Positions 47,101-57,496 are shown, counted from the stretch's first letter. The stretch: 64,000 nt of DNA from Lactobacillus sp. ESL0701 (GCF_029433445.1 NZ_JAQTIC010000002.1:1-64000); one strand, 5' to 3'. Made by a program: numbers and translations. Notes: generated by a model not told the origin, from the sequence alone.

Positions 47101-47624
47101 CACTACTAGGAGCATTTTATCAAACAGTCACCCGGCAGATTGAGCGACTCAATGGTAAAGATTTGATTGGTACGGATTTGCTTCTTAAAAAGCCATCCCT
47201 AGATGGGCAAACGCGGCTGAAATACACGGGGCTAATCAATAATGACCCCGACTTACTATTAAAGGCGGAGCCGCTGCTTGAAGAAACAGGTCAGGTCTCA
47301 GAGCTGTATACTGGTGTTAAAACTAAGGCAAAGGGCGGCTTTAGTTTTAGCAGTAAGAATGACTTCACTGAAGATGAAATCAACCTATTGTTAAAGTACG
47401 ATGAAGACCTAATCAAAGAGGCTTCCAGTCAGATTTTATCCGGGCAGGTTAAGCTTAATCCTTATAAATACGGCAAGAGTAAAAATGCCTTAACTTATTC
47501 CGACTATCGTGATGTCTTCTTTTTTGACTCCATGCTTAAAGATAATAAGTATCATCAAATCAGTAATTTAAGCAAAAAAGAGCTACTCAAGAAAATTAAA
47601 GAAAAATTAGGAGAGAGTGACTAA
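44148..47624 (+). CDS. rexB: ATP-dependent helicase/deoxyribonuclease subunit B (RexB, AddB type 2)
   Basis: A 1158-residue subunit of the RexAB (AddAB) enzyme that resects double-strand breaks and degrades foreign DNA. The N-terminal half is helicase-like with a degenerate P-loop. The C-terminal RecB-type nuclease domain is marked by [10 protein letters not shown] and [13 protein letters not shown] (D..K catalytic core, about residues 940-955). The cysteine cluster that binds 4Fe-4S in Bacillus AddB is absent: the corresponding tail reads [13 protein letters not shown]. Known RexB/type 2 proteins share this. It is 3 nt upstream of addA. Confidence 0.94.
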   Translation: MIKILVGRQTDPLQEKILQLAIENYQQQPEHETFIIVPNHIKFTTEIRAINKLAVSQKQVEQSVKNLQVLSFSRLAWYFLKDAEEGLPTQLDDAAAAMLLAKIIEEKREQLHLFKNVSVNSGLVKQLYDTILQVRAGNLDLDGLDDSNLDLETKNKIADLRVIYDAFITEITGKFSTKNEVQLQLNELLASKKDLRQTDFYFSDFSHFSLQECLTIKLLMMYAGSVTLAFKTKLGQIDPAAEAGDYDYVIQKTIGQLMHYLDDHNLDYQVSTTPIAPKPSNRELLNEYWTGSITPPEELKQVQLVRADSRYAEAYFVARTIYQQVALSKYRYRDFLVLTPNLHEYETYLTPILRQNKIPFFNDLQQEMKYHPLVILIENIAQLLARPLQTSNLLAILKTRLLIPDWYQDEAAYVHDVDELENFVLAHGINHNLWRRDFTDYVAAEVIRLDKIPDEVAKISKLKDYFVDRISNLLTEMKKETDSQKAVTIFFNFLTQNGIPKRLEQWRENAQEQGELQQAQQPEQVWDLLINLLHDYLLINPDKFDIDSFFYVLTNGFKEATFSQIPSTLDAVNLSEMGMIQTSGYKQVFIIGATSNNLPAIQNIPGFLSSENIDKLSQAFGEDSYLEDSQELSNLDQNYQFGVSLALAQDKVYLSYPVLNAANEELEPSIYYERLKQAGAPEFSQHNLPDKLQNLLSFLTNPEASLGYLTYLSQNQPEPHVEKLLTLTQKYLPQKTAMVLEASQFDNQPEDIGAELAQKLYGENLNSSVSQLETFYENSYEYFLNYGLRLRKRFENELDVIQAGNYFHETFDRLVKELNQRKLDLAEIDQTTLQRLLELARAKMQDETKYQQLMNDPFNKYLFRCLDQTTTKVAANWHRSLQKTPLRAQYSELSFGLGEQVKGLNFTVPNLTGDHHVNLRGKIDRVDLAQISDQREFLAQVIDYKSSAKKFNLGLFYNGISLQMVSYLDVLAQNQDFFTGSNPLSLLGAFYQTVTRQIERLNGKDLIGTDLLLKKPSLDGQTRLKYTGLINNDPDLLLKAEPLLEETGQVSELYTGVKTKAKGGFSFSSKNDFTEDEINLLLKYDEDLIKEASSQILSGQVKLNPYKYGKSKNALTYSDYRDVFFFDSMLKDNKYHQISNLSKKELLKKIKEKLGESD

Positions 47625-47627
47625 ATA

Positions 47628-50600
47628 ATGCCCCAATTTACTAAAGAGCAACAACAAGCAGTTAATGATCGCGGGCAGGATATTTTGGTCTCCGCATCAG
47701 CTGGTAGTGGCAAGACCACAGTCTTAGTCGAACGGGTCATGCAGGAAATTTTAGCGGGCACGGGGGTTGACCAGTTATTAGTTGTAACCTTTACTAAAGC
47801 CGCCGCTCAAGAAATGAAGACCCGGATTAAGCAGGTACTAGAACAACAGTTAAGCTCGGCACCAAATTCTAATAAACGTTACCTGCGCCAGCAGCTGAAT
47901 CAAGTTGATACCGCCAATATTTCAACAATTGACGCCTTTTGTTTGGATGTGATCCATCGTTTTTACTATGTCATTGACATTGATCCCAGCTTCAGCGTCT
48001 TAACAGATGAAACGCAAGCAGCATTGCTGCGTGAACGGGCGCTGCACGAAATCGAAGGCGAATTTTTAGAGGCAAAGGATAAGGACTTCATTGCCTTTTA
48101 TGATAATTTTGCTGGTGATCGGGATGCCGATTCTGCTCAAGGGTTGCTGCTGGACTTGTATGACTTTGCTATGGCTAAGCCCGATTATCGTGATTGGCTC
48201 AAGCAATTAAGTCGGCAGTATGAAGTTGGCGATAGTATTATTAAATCTTCTTTGTGGCAGAAGCAGATTAAGCCGTACTTAACGAATACTTTTGCAGGTC
48301 TCAATGAAAAAGTTGAGCGGCTGCTGACAAATAGTCAGCTTGAGACTAAAGAATTAAGTAAGGTGCAAGCAGGTTTTACGCAATTTCAGCAGGCGTTAGC
48401 AAATTATCGTAAAAGTTTAGCAGACGATGCAGATTACGAAACCCAGCGAGCATTTTTACGCAGCTGCATTTTTACTGGGACTTACCGTAAATCGAGCAAA
48501 TGGGATGAGGATCTGCTTGACGTCTATCAAGAAAGTCAGACTTTAAAAGAAGAAGCTAAAAACCAAATTTTTTCAACGTATACTTCTTTTTACGTGACAG
48601 ACGAGAAAGAGCAGCTCGACTTGTTAAAGCAGGGAAAGCAAATTATGACAGCAATTACTAAGGCTGAATTGGCTTTGATTGATCGTTTTAATCAATTAAA
48701 GCGCGCTGAAAATCTGCTCGATTATAGTGATATGGAGCAATTAGCTTACCAAATTCTTAGTCAGGATACATCTAATTCACAACTGGCTCGTGACTATTAT
48801 CGCAATAAGTTTAAGGAAATTCTGGTTGATGAATACCAGGACATTAATGCCTTGCAAGAAAAGATTTTGCAATTACTGAAAAAGGAGGGACAAAACAACC
48901 TCTTTATGGTGGGGGATGTCAAGCAGTCAATTTACGGCTTTCGCCAAGCTGAACCCAGTCTATTTTTGCATAAATATCATGCCGCGGCACAAGCTGACAA
49001 TAAAAACCAAGAACGAATCTTATTATCAGCCAATTTCCGCTCTGCTAAACCAGTTGTGAAGCTGGTTAATCAAGTATTTGACAGCATTTTAAGCACTGAC
49101 TTTGGGGGAATTGATTATTCTCATGAAGGTCAGTTGATATTTGGCGCACAATATTATCCGTCTGATTTGCCAGCAGCTAGTGAAATTCTTTATCATGAAA
49201 AAGAAACACAAACAAATCAAGATGAACCAGTGCTGGATATTGATGCCAGTGAAATCATGATGGTTATTAACCGGATTCAGCAATTTAAAAAAGAACATTT
49301 ACAAGTGTATGATGCTCATTTGGGACACAAGCGACCTTTTAAATACAGCGATATTGCTATCTTAACCAGAAGCCGCAGCGATAATTTAATGATTATGCAA
49401 GAGTTTGCTAAGAACCAGTTACCATTATTTGTGACCGATGCTAAGAATTATTTTCAGACCCTAGAATTAACAGTGATGATGAATTATTTAAAAATCATTG
49501 ATAATCCGGATCAGGACATCCCGCTAGTCACGGTTTTGCGCTCCCCACTGTTTAACTTCAAAGAATCCGACCTTGCTAAAATTCGGATTCATAGCAAAAA
49601 CGCTAGTTTTTACAATGCATTAACTTCGTATGTCGTAGTCGGTGACCAATTAAGTGGTCGCATTAAAGCCTTTTTAAATCAATTAGATGACTTACGGCAG
49701 TTTGCGACTAACCACCGTATTTCGGAGTTAATCTGGAGTATTTACGAACGAACAAGTCTTTTAGAAATTATGACCGGGCTGCCTAATGGTGAACAGCGCC
49801 GGGTTAATCTTGAGGCTCTTTATGAGCGGGCAAGTTCCTATGAAAGTGCTGGCTTTAAGGGCTTGTACCAGTTCATTAACTTTATTGAGCGCATGCGCCG
49901 CAGTCAAAAAGACCTGGCGCAACCGCTACTAACTAAAGAAGCTGGTGATGCGGTTCGACTGATGACAGTTCATGGCTCTAAAGGACTAGAATTTCCAATT
50001 GTGTTCTATGTTGGCTTGCAGCATCGCTTTCAAATGCGTGATTTAAGCGGTAATTATATTATTAATGCCGATAATGTTGGCTTGACTTTACGGCGCAAAC
50101 ACTATCGGGCAGATTCACTAGTCAAGTCAATTGATAATATTAAGCAAAAGCAGCAATTATTAGAAGAAGAGGCGCGGATTTTGTATGTTGGGCTGACGCG
50201 GGCTAAGCAGAAACTCATTTTAGTGGCGGATATTCCGAGTTTTCCTAAAAAAGTCGCGGCTTGGCAGCAACAATTGAATAGTAAAAACCAACTTGCATTA
50301 GCTGACAAATTAGCAGCTACAAGTCCAATGAATTTTATTGGACCGGCAATTCACTTTGATGAATATCCTACTCAAACAATTAGTGACGTCACAAGTGAAT
50401 TAGATCAAAGCCAAGACTTATTAATCATCAAATATGATGAAGAACAAATCACAGCTGCACCCGCTCAAAAAGCTCAGCAGCAAGAAAAGCAGGATTTAAC
50501 CTTGCTTAATCAGACCGCCCAGAAGTTGTATGACTTTGTTTACCCGTTTAGCGATGCTAGTCAAACAACAGCCTATCAAGCTGTTTCGGAAATCAAGAAG

Positions 50601-51245
50601 GCCTTCAATGATCCAATTGATACCGAACTGGAAAATGCCCACCTCTTGTCATCTACTAACCGTTACCTGCAGCCAATCGACACCAAACCCAATTTTCTAT
50701 TTGAAGCAAAATTTACGGGTGCAGAAATTGGGACGGCAACCCACTTAATCTTGCAATATTATGATTATCGCGGTAATGGCAATGACGATCAGTTAGATAA
50801 CGAGATTCAAGAATTGGTCAAGCAAAAGAAGCTAAATCCGCAAATCGTTGCTAGTCTTAAAAAGGACGAGATTGACTGGTTTGTACATAGTGATTTCGCT
50901 CGTGACTTTTGGCAAAAGCCAGATAAGTTAAAGCGTGAAGTAGACTTTTCCAGCTTAATTGCAGCAACAACACTGTTTAAGCAATTTAGTGATCCTGATG
51001 CCAAGATTCTGGTACACGGAACCATTGATGGTTATTTTGAAGCTGACGACGGGATTATTTTGTTCGATTATAAGACTGATCACGTTGATCCAACTAATTT
51101 AGACGCGGCAATCGCTAAGATTAAGCAAAAATACACGGGCCAGCTTAGGTTATACGAGCAGGCACTTAATTCGTTTGCTAATCAAAAAGTAACCCACAAA
51201 TATCTAATTCTGCTTGACGCAAAAAGGGCAGTAGAAGTTAAATAG
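47628..51245 (+). CDS. addA: ATP-dependent helicase/nuclease subunit A (AddA/RexA)
   Basis: A 1205-residue UvrD-type 3'-5' helicase with a C-terminal nuclease. Walker A SASAGSGKTTVLVERV, motif II ILVDEYQDIN, motif III GDVKQSIYGFRQA, motif V VHGSKGLEFPIV, motif VI YVGLTRAKQKL and nuclease IILFDYKTDHVD are all intact. Together with RexB it unwinds and trims ends until a Chi site, then loads RecA. AGGAG-like GGAGAGAG precedes the ATG. Confidence 0.96.
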   Translation: MPQFTKEQQQAVNDRGQDILVSASAGSGKTTVLVERVMQEILAGTGVDQLLVVTFTKAAAQEMKTRIKQVLEQQLSSAPNSNKRYLRQQLNQVDTANISTIDAFCLDVIHRFYYVIDIDPSFSVLTDETQAALLRERALHEIEGEFLEAKDKDFIAFYDNFAGDRDADSAQGLLLDLYDFAMAKPDYRDWLKQLSRQYEVGDSIIKSSLWQKQIKPYLTNTFAGLNEKVERLLTNSQLETKELSKVQAGFTQFQQALANYRKSLADDADYETQRAFLRSCIFTGTYRKSSKWDEDLLDVYQESQTLKEEAKNQIFSTYTSFYVTDEKEQLDLLKQGKQIMTAITKAELALIDRFNQLKRAENLLDYSDMEQLAYQILSQDTSNSQLARDYYRNKFKEILVDEYQDINALQEKILQLLKKEGQNNLFMVGDVKQSIYGFRQAEPSLFLHKYHAAAQADNKNQERILLSANFRSAKPVVKLVNQVFDSILSTDFGGIDYSHEGQLIFGAQYYPSDLPAASEILYHEKETQTNQDEPVLDIDASEIMMVINRIQQFKKEHLQVYDAHLGHKRPFKYSDIAILTRSRSDNLMIMQEFAKNQLPLFVTDAKNYFQTLELTVMMNYLKIIDNPDQDIPLVTVLRSPLFNFKESDLAKIRIHSKNASFYNALTSYVVVGDQLSGRIKAFLNQLDDLRQFATNHRISELIWSIYERTSLLEIMTGLPNGEQRRVNLEALYERASSYESAGFKGLYQFINFIERMRRSQKDLAQPLLTKEAGDAVRLMTVHGSKGLEFPIVFYVGLQHRFQMRDLSGNYIINADNVGLTLRRKHYRADSLVKSIDNIKQKQQLLEEEARILYVGLTRAKQKLILVADIPSFPKKVAAWQQQLNSKNQLALADKLAATSPMNFIGPAIHFDEYPTQTISDVTSELDQSQDLLIIKYDEEQITAAPAQKAQQQEKQDLTLLNQTAQKLYDFVYPFSDASQTTAYQAVSEIKKAFNDPIDTELENAHLLSSTNRYLQPIDTKPNFLFEAKFTGAEIGTATHLILQYYDYRGNGNDDQLDNEIQELVKQKKLNPQIVASLKKDEIDWFVHSDFARDFWQKPDKLKREVDFSSLIAATTLFKQFSDPDAKILVHGTIDGYFEADDGIILFDYKTDHVDPTNLDAAIAKIKQKYTGQLRLYEQALNSFANQKVTHKYLILLDAKRAVEVK

Positions 51246-51266
51246 AGAAGAAAAGGAGGGCAGAAC

Positions 51267-54053
51267 ATGACATCATTTGCTAAAGATACTTTTGCGGTGG
51301 TCGATTTGGAAACAACCGGAACGCAGCGCGAAGATGATAATCATATTATTCAATTTGGCTGCGCAATTATTAAAAATCTGCAGGTTGTCAAAACTTATTC
51401 ATTCATGATTAATCCCCACCGTGAAATTCCCTTGGCAGTCCAAAATCTGACCCATATTCATAATGAGGACGTCGCAAAGCAAAAGGACTTTACTTACTAT
51501 GCTCCCAAAATCATTGAAATCCTTAAAGGAACGGTTTTTGTTGCGCATAATGTTAATTTTGATCTGCCGTTTTTAAATTATGAACTAGTTAGTCATGGCT
51601 TTGATGAGTTGCCCAACAAGGCAATTGACACGGTTGAATTAGCTAAGATTGCCTTTCCAACCTTGCCATCATATAAGCTCGGTGACTTAACGACCCAATT
51701 AAACATCAAGCATTTAAATCCCCATAAAGCTGACTCCGATGCCTATGGAACCGCGGTATTATTAATTAAAATTATTCATGAACTTGAAGCCTTGCCTCAA
51801 GCAACACTGAATACGTTGAGCTCACTAGCTCATGGCTTAATTCGTGATACTTCGTGGATTTTTACAACAATCGCGGAAAACGCCCGCCAGCAAAAACGCC
51901 CGTTAAGTAAAGATCGCATGCAGGTACGCAATATTGTCCTGCAAAAGCAGCTGGTTAATCCTACTAGTAATCCGCGGAGCAGTAGAGCCAAGTTTCCGAT
52001 TAAGGATGAGGTTAAGCGTAAGCTATTTAAGGATAAAATTAATTATCGCCAGCCCCAAGTTGACCTAATTAACCAGATTAATGGCTTTTTGCGTGATAGT
52101 CAGCAGCGAGCCATGTTAGTTGAGGCACCTAATGGTACGGGGAAAACTTTCTCCTACTTATTCGCTTATGCTTACCAGCTGTATTCCAGCCGGAAGTTAG
52201 TCATCGCTACGCCAACCAAGGTTTTGCAAAATCAGGTTATCAGTCAGGAAATTCCGCAAATGCTGGCAGTTACTAAGCTTGATCTAACTGCAGAAGTAGT
52301 TAAATCAAGCAGCCATTATCTTGACTTAGACGGCTTTTATCAAAGTCTTTATCAGGGAACACAGAACAAGCCGACATTGATTTTGCAGATGCGGATTTTG
52401 GTATGGTTAACGCAAACCAAAACAGGAGACTTAGATGAGTTACAATTAACCAATTATCGTGCGCCGTTGTTTACGGAAATATCGCATCCTGGAGATGCTC
52501 GTGTCGGCAGCAATTTTGCGGCGGTTGACTTTTGGAACTTAGCAAGACAAAGGCAGGAACAAGCCGACATCTTGGTGACCAACCACGCTTACTTGGCTAA
52601 TCATTATAATGATTCAATTTGGGGACAAAATCCTTACTTAGTAGTTGATGAGGCTCATAGATTTGTCGACAATGTGATTACTTCGCGTAACGATTCGTTT
52701 CAGTTTGAATCGCTTTGGGGCGTGCTTAGTCATATTCGCAACTTATTGTATTACGCTGATGACAGCATTTTAAACCAATACGGCAATGACTCACAGCTTA
52801 ACTTTTTACTAGAAAAATTGAATCCAGAACTGCTTGATTTAATTCACGCGATGAATAATTTGCAAAAAATGCTGTATGCGCAAAAAGAACAGTCTCTTAA
52901 CCAGAACTTACTGGCAAATGGTAAATTACTTCTTAGTTTTCAAGGAACAGACCTGTTCCCTAAAAAAGGGGAGTTTAGGGCGCGACTGAGTGAATTTCAA
53001 AGACGATTAGAAAACGTCCGCCAGGAACTTAACCAAATTTTATTTAAACTGGATAAGGAAGCTGGCGATACTACCAATGATGAAGATGCACTTTTAAGTG
53101 AAATTACTGCCCAGCTTGACCGGCTCGACTTCTACATTGAAAAGAGCTACCAATTGTCTGACCTGCTGCACGACCAAGCGAATTTACAGCAGGAAGGGTT
53201 CATTGTTACGTTGACTAATCCGCAAGATCCGCTTAGTGCTAATATTAGTTGGCTAATGCTAGATGCCAGCAGTGAGTTGAAGCAAATTTATGCCCGCTTT
53301 GATCACCTGCTATTTGTCAGCGCAACTTTAACTAGTGAGAATAGCTTTGCATTTGCGATTAACCAGTTGGCTCTAGCTGATTTAATGCCCAAGGAGTACA
53401 TTGGTAAAAGTACATTCAAATTGGCGAAGCACCTTGAGGTCTTATCAGCTAAAGACATGCCGGACTTTACCGCTGAGCAATATAATGACCAGCTGGCAGA
53501 TATGTTAACCAATGATTTAGGTAATAAAAAGCATGTATTAGTACTAATGACTAATCTAGATCAGATTAAAGAAGTCTTTACCGCGATTTTAAACTCGCCG
53601 AATTTGCAGGACTTTGAAATTTTAGCTCAAGGATTATCCGGGTCAAACAACCGAATTGCCAAAAGATTCGCGATTGCTAACCAAGCAATTATTCTTGGTG
53701 CTGATAGTTTTTGGGAGGGTATTGACTTCCACCAATGTGGAATTGACCTAGTAATTGTTGCTAAATTACCGTTTGAATCGCCGGATCAGCCAGAAGTTAA
53801 ATTACGCCAAAAAAGGCTGCAAGACCAAGGACTGAATGTCTTTCAAACTGATACAATGCCGCGCGCCGTTATTCGCTTTCGGCAGGGAATGGGTCGGTTA
53901 ATCCGCGGCGAAGAAGACCGAGGGCAATTTGTCATTTTAGATTCGCGCATTTGGCAGCGAGATTATGGTAAAGTATTTTTGGATGCAATTCCGGTTAAAA
54001 CACAGAAAGTCAGTTTAAAGGAGTTACGAGATAAGTTGGCTAATTATGATTAA
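51267..54053 (+). CDS. dinG: DnaQ-type exonuclease fused to DinG-family helicase
   Basis: A 928-residue fusion typical of Firmicutes. Residues 1-170 form a DEDDh exonuclease (VVDLETTGTQ, VAHNVNFDLPFLNYEL, HKADSDAYGTAVLL). The rest is a DinG/XPD-like superfamily 2 protein with Walker A APNGTGKTFSYL, DEAH box VVDEAHRFVD and motif VI RQGMGRLIRGEED. The Fe-S cysteine set of E. coli DinG is not visible. In Staphylococcus the protein acts mainly as a 3' exonuclease. It overlaps ypmB by 8 nt. Confidence 0.94.
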   Translation: MTSFAKDTFAVVDLETTGTQREDDNHIIQFGCAIIKNLQVVKTYSFMINPHREIPLAVQNLTHIHNEDVAKQKDFTYYAPKIIEILKGTVFVAHNVNFDLPFLNYELVSHGFDELPNKAIDTVELAKIAFPTLPSYKLGDLTTQLNIKHLNPHKADSDAYGTAVLLIKIIHELEALPQATLNTLSSLAHGLIRDTSWIFTTIAENARQQKRPLSKDRMQVRNIVLQKQLVNPTSNPRSSRAKFPIKDEVKRKLFKDKINYRQPQVDLINQINGFLRDSQQRAMLVEAPNGTGKTFSYLFAYAYQLYSSRKLVIATPTKVLQNQVISQEIPQMLAVTKLDLTAEVVKSSSHYLDLDGFYQSLYQGTQNKPTLILQMRILVWLTQTKTGDLDELQLTNYRAPLFTEISHPGDARVGSNFAAVDFWNLARQRQEQADILVTNHAYLANHYNDSIWGQNPYLVVDEAHRFVDNVITSRNDSFQFESLWGVLSHIRNLLYYADDSILNQYGNDSQLNFLLEKLNPELLDLIHAMNNLQKMLYAQKEQSLNQNLLANGKLLLSFQGTDLFPKKGEFRARLSEFQRRLENVRQELNQILFKLDKEAGDTTNDEDALLSEITAQLDRLDFYIEKSYQLSDLLHDQANLQQEGFIVTLTNPQDPLSANISWLMLDASSELKQIYARFDHLLFVSATLTSENSFAFAINQLALADLMPKEYIGKSTFKLAKHLEVLSAKDMPDFTAEQYNDQLADMLTNDLGNKKHVLVLMTNLDQIKEVFTAILNSPNLQDFEILAQGLSGSNNRIAKRFAIANQAIILGADSFWEGIDFHQCGIDLVIVAKLPFESPDQPEVKLRQKRLQDQGLNVFQTDTMPRAVIRFRQGMGRLIRGEEDRGQFVILDSRIWQRDYGKVFLDAIPVKTQKVSLKELRDKLANYD

Positions 54054-54528
54054 AGATGATACAAGACAAACAATTAAGTTCGTTACTTGGGTGGTAATCA
54101 TTGTAGTATTGCTCTACTTTGCATTTGTGGCCCTTTTTTACCAAGCAGGTCAACCTGGACGTAGTGAAACTCAAAATGTTAAGCAAATTGCAACCAGTAA
54201 GACACCGATTACGCTGGTAGAAGCACATTATCACTTAGATCGCGGAATTAATAGCTATGCCGTTAAGGGCATTAGTAAGAAGAATGGCACGTACTATTTT
54301 ATTTACTTGCCTGGGTCCAAGAAGGGTTACCTCTATCCGGCTAAAAAAGGTGTCAATGAGACCACAATTAGAGCTGAATTTAATCAAAAGCATACTGGTG
54401 GTAAGATTAATGAGGTTAACTTAGGTTGGTACCAGAATAAGCCAGTTTGGGAAGTAACTGCTAAAAATGCGGCAGGTGATTATAGTTACAAATTATATGA
54501 ATTTAAAACCGGAAAATTTATCGGTTAA
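54046..54528 (+). CDS. YpmB/TseB-like membrane-anchored protein (PepSY-like domain)
   Basis: A 160-residue protein with one N-terminal membrane helix (about 12-33, TWVVIIVVLLYFAFVALFY) and an extracellular PepSY-like domain (about 60-160; LGWYQNKPVWEVTAKNAAGDYSYKLYEFKTGKFI). Bacillus TseB/YpmB helps control cell wall elongation, and its gene lies beside dinG and asnS there too. The aminotransferase gene usually between ypmB and asnS in Bacillus is absent. Confidence 0.85.
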   Translation: MIKDDTRQTIKFVTWVVIIVVLLYFAFVALFYQAGQPGRSETQNVKQIATSKTPITLVEAHYHLDRGINSYAVKGISKKNGTYYFIYLPGSKKGYLYPAKKGVNETTIRAEFNQKHTGGKINEVNLGWYQNKPVWEVTAKNAAGDYSYKLYEFKTGKFIG

Positions 54529-54594
54529 GTCGCGCAAAAGGTAAAACTTTGGTATGATTAAGTTGATACAATAAGGAAAGTGGAATAAGAATTT

Positions 54595-55893
54595 ATGACA
54601 GAATTAATTTCAATTAGAGACTGCTCCAAGCATGTTGACGAAGAAGTTGAGATGCATGTTTGGCTGACAGACAAACGTTCAAGTGGAAAAATTGTTTTCT
54701 TGCAATTGCGTGATGGTACCGCATTTTTCCAAGGAGTTCTTCGGAAAAATGACGTTTCCGAAGAGGTATTTGAAGCCGCAAAATCATTGCACCAAGAAGC
54801 TAGCTTCTACATTAAAGGTACTGTTCATCAAGATGAACGGTCTCACTTTGGCTACGAAATTCAAATTTCGGACTTAAAAGTTGTCACTAACAATGAAGGC
54901 TACCCAATTACAAACAAGGAACACGGAATCGACTTTTTACTCGATCACCGTCACTTATGGTTAAGAAGTCGGCGTCCATTTGCAATTATGCGCATTAGAA
55001 ACGTCATTTTCAAAGCAACAGTTGATTTCTTTGAAAATGAAGGCTTCGTTAAATTTGACGCGCCAATTTTCATGCATTCTGCACCAGAAGGTACTACTGA
55101 ATTATTCCATACTGAATACTTTGGTGGGGATGCTTACTTATCACAATCAGGTCAATTATACGGCGAAGTTGGTGCTGAAGCTTTTGGTAAAATCTTCACC
55201 TTTGGACCAACATTTAGAGCTGAAGAATCCAAGACTAGACGTCATTTGACAGAATTTTGGATGATGGAACCAGAGATGGCATGGATGCATCAAGATGAAT
55301 CACTTGATATTCAAGAAAGATTCTTGTCCTATGTTGTTAAGCAAGTACTTGATAACTGCCAATACGAACTAGAACTTTTAGGTCGTGATCCTAAGAAGCT
55401 TGAACCAGCTGCAGAAGGCAACTACACTCGTTTGTCATACGATGATGCTGTTAAGATGCTTCAAGAAGCTGGTCGTGACTTCAAGTGGGGCGATGACTTT
55501 GGTTCTCCTGATGAAGCTTTCATTTCTGAAAAATTTGATCGACCATTCTTTATCGTAAATTACCCAACAGTTATTAAGCCATTTTACATGAAGAAGAACC
55601 CAGAAAATCCTAAGGAATACCTATGTGCTGATGTTTTAGCACCTGAAGGTTATGGTGAAATCATGGGTGGCTCAGAACGTGAAAGCGACTATGAAATTTT
55701 GAAGAAGCAAATCGCTGAAGCTGGCTTAAACGAAGATGACTACAGCTGGTACCTTGATTTGCGTAAGTACGGTAGTGTGCCGCACTCTGGCTTCGGCATG
55801 GGCTTTGAACGGGTAATTGCTTGGATCTGTAAATTAGACCATGTTCGTGAAGCTATTCCATTCCCAAGAATGATTAACCGTATTGAGCCATAG
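54595..55893 (+). CDS. asnS: Asparaginyl-tRNA synthetase
   Basis: A 432-residue class IIb synthetase. OB-fold anticodon domain ([24 protein letters not shown]), [17 protein letters not shown], motif 2 ([21 protein letters not shown]) and motif 3 ([14 protein letters not shown]) are visible. No T-box or other leader precedes it in the 66-nt gap. It is followed by a terminator, so dnaD-nth form a separate unit or use readthrough. Confidence 0.97.
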   Translation: MTELISIRDCSKHVDEEVEMHVWLTDKRSSGKIVFLQLRDGTAFFQGVLRKNDVSEEVFEAAKSLHQEASFYIKGTVHQDERSHFGYEIQISDLKVVTNNEGYPITNKEHGIDFLLDHRHLWLRSRRPFAIMRIRNVIFKATVDFFENEGFVKFDAPIFMHSAPEGTTELFHTEYFGGDAYLSQSGQLYGEVGAEAFGKIFTFGPTFRAEESKTRRHLTEFWMMEPEMAWMHQDESLDIQERFLSYVVKQVLDNCQYELELLGRDPKKLEPAAEGNYTRLSYDDAVKMLQEAGRDFKWGDDFGSPDEAFISEKFDRPFFIVNYPTVIKPFYMKKNPENPKEYLCADVLAPEGYGEIMGGSERESDYEILKKQIAEAGLNEDDYSWYLDLRKYGSVPHSGFGMGFERVIAWICKLDHVREAIPFPRMINRIEP

Positions 55894-55914
55894 AGTTACT
55901 AATAGAATATAATT

Positions 55915-55949
55915 AAAAGTTGGACTAAAATTTTTAGTTCAACTTTTTT
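55915..55949 (+). terminator. Terminator of asnS
   Basis: AAAAGTTGGACTAAAA / TTTTAGTTCAACTTTTTT, a stem with one G-U pair. The dnaD ribosome site follows immediately. Confidence 0.85.
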
Positions 55950-55965
55950 AAAGGGGAGAATTTAA

Positions 55966-56607
55966 TTGCACTACAATGATTTTCGCAAATTAGGTTTTAC
56001 TACACTGCAGAACGGTTTAATTGCCTATTACCCACAGCTTAAAATTAGTGATCCTGAATTAATTCTAATCATTCAGTTAGAGGCTTTTGCCCAAAAAGGA
56101 GAGAACTTCCCAACAAATGAACAAATCGCTGCCAATACTAATCTCTCAACTGGTGAGGTAGCCAGCATTATTCAACAGCTGATTGACCAAAATTATTTAA
56201 CCATCGACCAATTAACTGACAAACAAGGTCGAATTGGAAATTTTTATAATTTAGCTAACCTTTACCATAAGCTTGATGACTTTTTAACCGCTAACGTAAT
56301 GGTTAAAAGTCATCAGGATCACACCGAAAAAGTTAGTGATAGTCTTGATAATAATCCACTTAGTACACTGGCAAGGCAGTTTGAAATCGAGTTTGGGCGC
56401 TATTTAAGTCCAATCGAACGCGAAGAAATTGCTGCCTGGCTTAGTGTTGACCACTATGATCCAGAAATTATTAAATTAGCATTGCGAGAAGCGGTTTTGT
56501 CGCAAGCATACAGCTTAAAGTATGTTGATCGCATTTTGTTAAATTGGCAAAGACATAATCTCAAAACCGTCGCGCAAGTTCAAAAGTTTTTACAAAGGAA
56601 CCGTTAA
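55966..56607 (+). CDS. dnaD: DnaD-like primosomal replication protein
   Basis: A 213-residue protein with an N-terminal winged helix (FPTNEQIAANTNLSTGEVASIIQQL) and a C-terminal DnaD/DnaB domain from about residue 120 (FEIEFGRYLSPIEREEIAAWL, ALREAVLSQAYSLKYVDRILLNW). It takes part in loading the replicative helicase with DnaB and DnaI. The start is TTG 55966 with AAAGGGGAG upstream. It overlaps nth by 1 nt. Confidence 0.93.
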   Translation: MHYNDFRKLGFTTLQNGLIAYYPQLKISDPELILIIQLEAFAQKGENFPTNEQIAANTNLSTGEVASIIQQLIDQNYLTIDQLTDKQGRIGNFYNLANLYHKLDDFLTANVMVKSHQDHTEKVSDSLDNNPLSTLARQFEIEFGRYLSPIEREEIAAWLSVDHYDPEIIKLALREAVLSQAYSLKYVDRILLNWQRHNLKTVAQVQKFLQRNR

Positions 56608-57230
56608 TGTCACAAGAAGAATTGTTAAGCACTGAAGAAGCACGCAAAGTATTGCGTACAATTAATAAGATGTATCCTGATGCCAAAAGTGAACTAATAT
56701 GGGACAATAATTTTCACTTGCTTTGCGCGGTCCTAATGAGTGCCCAAACAACTGATAAAATGGTTAATCGGGTAATGCCCAAATTCATTGCTGATTATCC
56801 GACACCCGTGGAACTGGCACAGGCAACGATTGCAGATATTGAAGATCATATTTCTAAGATTGGCTTGTATCATTCAAAGGCCAAGTACCTCAAGGAAACA
56901 GCACAAATTTTAGTTGATAAATATAATTGCCAAATTCCTGAAGACAAGAAGACATTGGTAACCTTACCCGGAGTTGGTGTCAAAACAGCTAATGTTGTTC
57001 TAGCAGATGGCTTTGGTGTACCAGCAATTGCGGTTGATACTCATGTTGCCCGCATTTCCAAGCGATTTCACATTGTACCACAGAATGCCAAACCACTTGA
57101 AATTGAAAAAAGGTTGGAAGAAATTTTGCCACCTGACGAATGGATTCATACGCACCACGCCATGATTTTATTTGGACGTTACTCGATGACCGCTCGCGAT
57201 AAAGAGAACCCATATACGTATTTGAAATAA
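56607..57230 (+). CDS. nth: Endonuclease III without the usual Fe-S cluster cysteines
   Basis: A 207-residue DNA glycosylase/AP lyase removing oxidised pyrimidines. The helix-hairpin-helix with catalytic lysine (LPGVGVKTANVVL) and the catalytic aspartate (IAVDTHVARIS) are intact. The family's C-terminal C-x6-C-x2-C-x5-C loop is missing: after HHAMILFGRYSMTARDKE the protein ends at NPYTYLK, and no cysteines follow in any near frame before the terminator. It should keep catalysis but lack the 4Fe-4S cluster. It is coupled to dnaD. Confidence 0.92.
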   Translation: MSQEELLSTEEARKVLRTINKMYPDAKSELIWDNNFHLLCAVLMSAQTTDKMVNRVMPKFIADYPTPVELAQATIADIEDHISKIGLYHSKAKYLKETAQILVDKYNCQIPEDKKTLVTLPGVGVKTANVVLADGFGVPAIAVDTHVARISKRFHIVPQNAKPLEIEKRLEEILPPDEWIHTHHAMILFGRYSMTARDKENPYTYLK

Positions 57231-57263
57231 TATAGTAAAAATTTTTAATAGAATTAGTTTTAT

Positions 57264-57304
57264 AAAAAACGTCGTTTATATTTTTATATAAGCAGCGTTT
57301 TTTT
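57264..57304 (+). terminator. Terminator after nth
   Basis: AAAAACG..GTTTATAT / ATATAAGC..CGTTTTT, an imperfect but long stem closed by a T run. The rest of the gap 57305-57496 contains the promoter of the serine-rich protein. Confidence 0.75.
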
Positions 57305-57407
57305 ATTTGCTATTTTAAAAGTTAACGTGTTATTTGTATGCCATGATTTTGCATAGTCTAAAGCTGTGTATGCGTTTCGATCTAGCAGTGTTATTTAATA
57401 GCCTTTT

Positions 57408-57437
57408 TTGGCATTATTATTAAATTTAGCTATATAA
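57408..57437 (+). promoter_or_regulatory. Promoter of the serine-rich surface protein
   Basis: TTGGCA (57408-57413), 18-nt spacer, TATAAT (57432-57437), 60 nt before the ATG. The leader continues as a TATATATACTATATAG run and ends with AAGGAGAAG, a strong ribosome site. Confidence 0.65.
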
Positions 57438-57496
57438 TAAAAGTGGTATAAATATATATACTATATAGTAGATTTATTATTAAGGAGAAGTTTATA

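Noticed and set aside
57231-57263. Hidden Fe-S tail of Nth after a frameshift
   Set aside because: The sequence after the stop is AT-rich and contains no cysteine-rich frame before the terminator.
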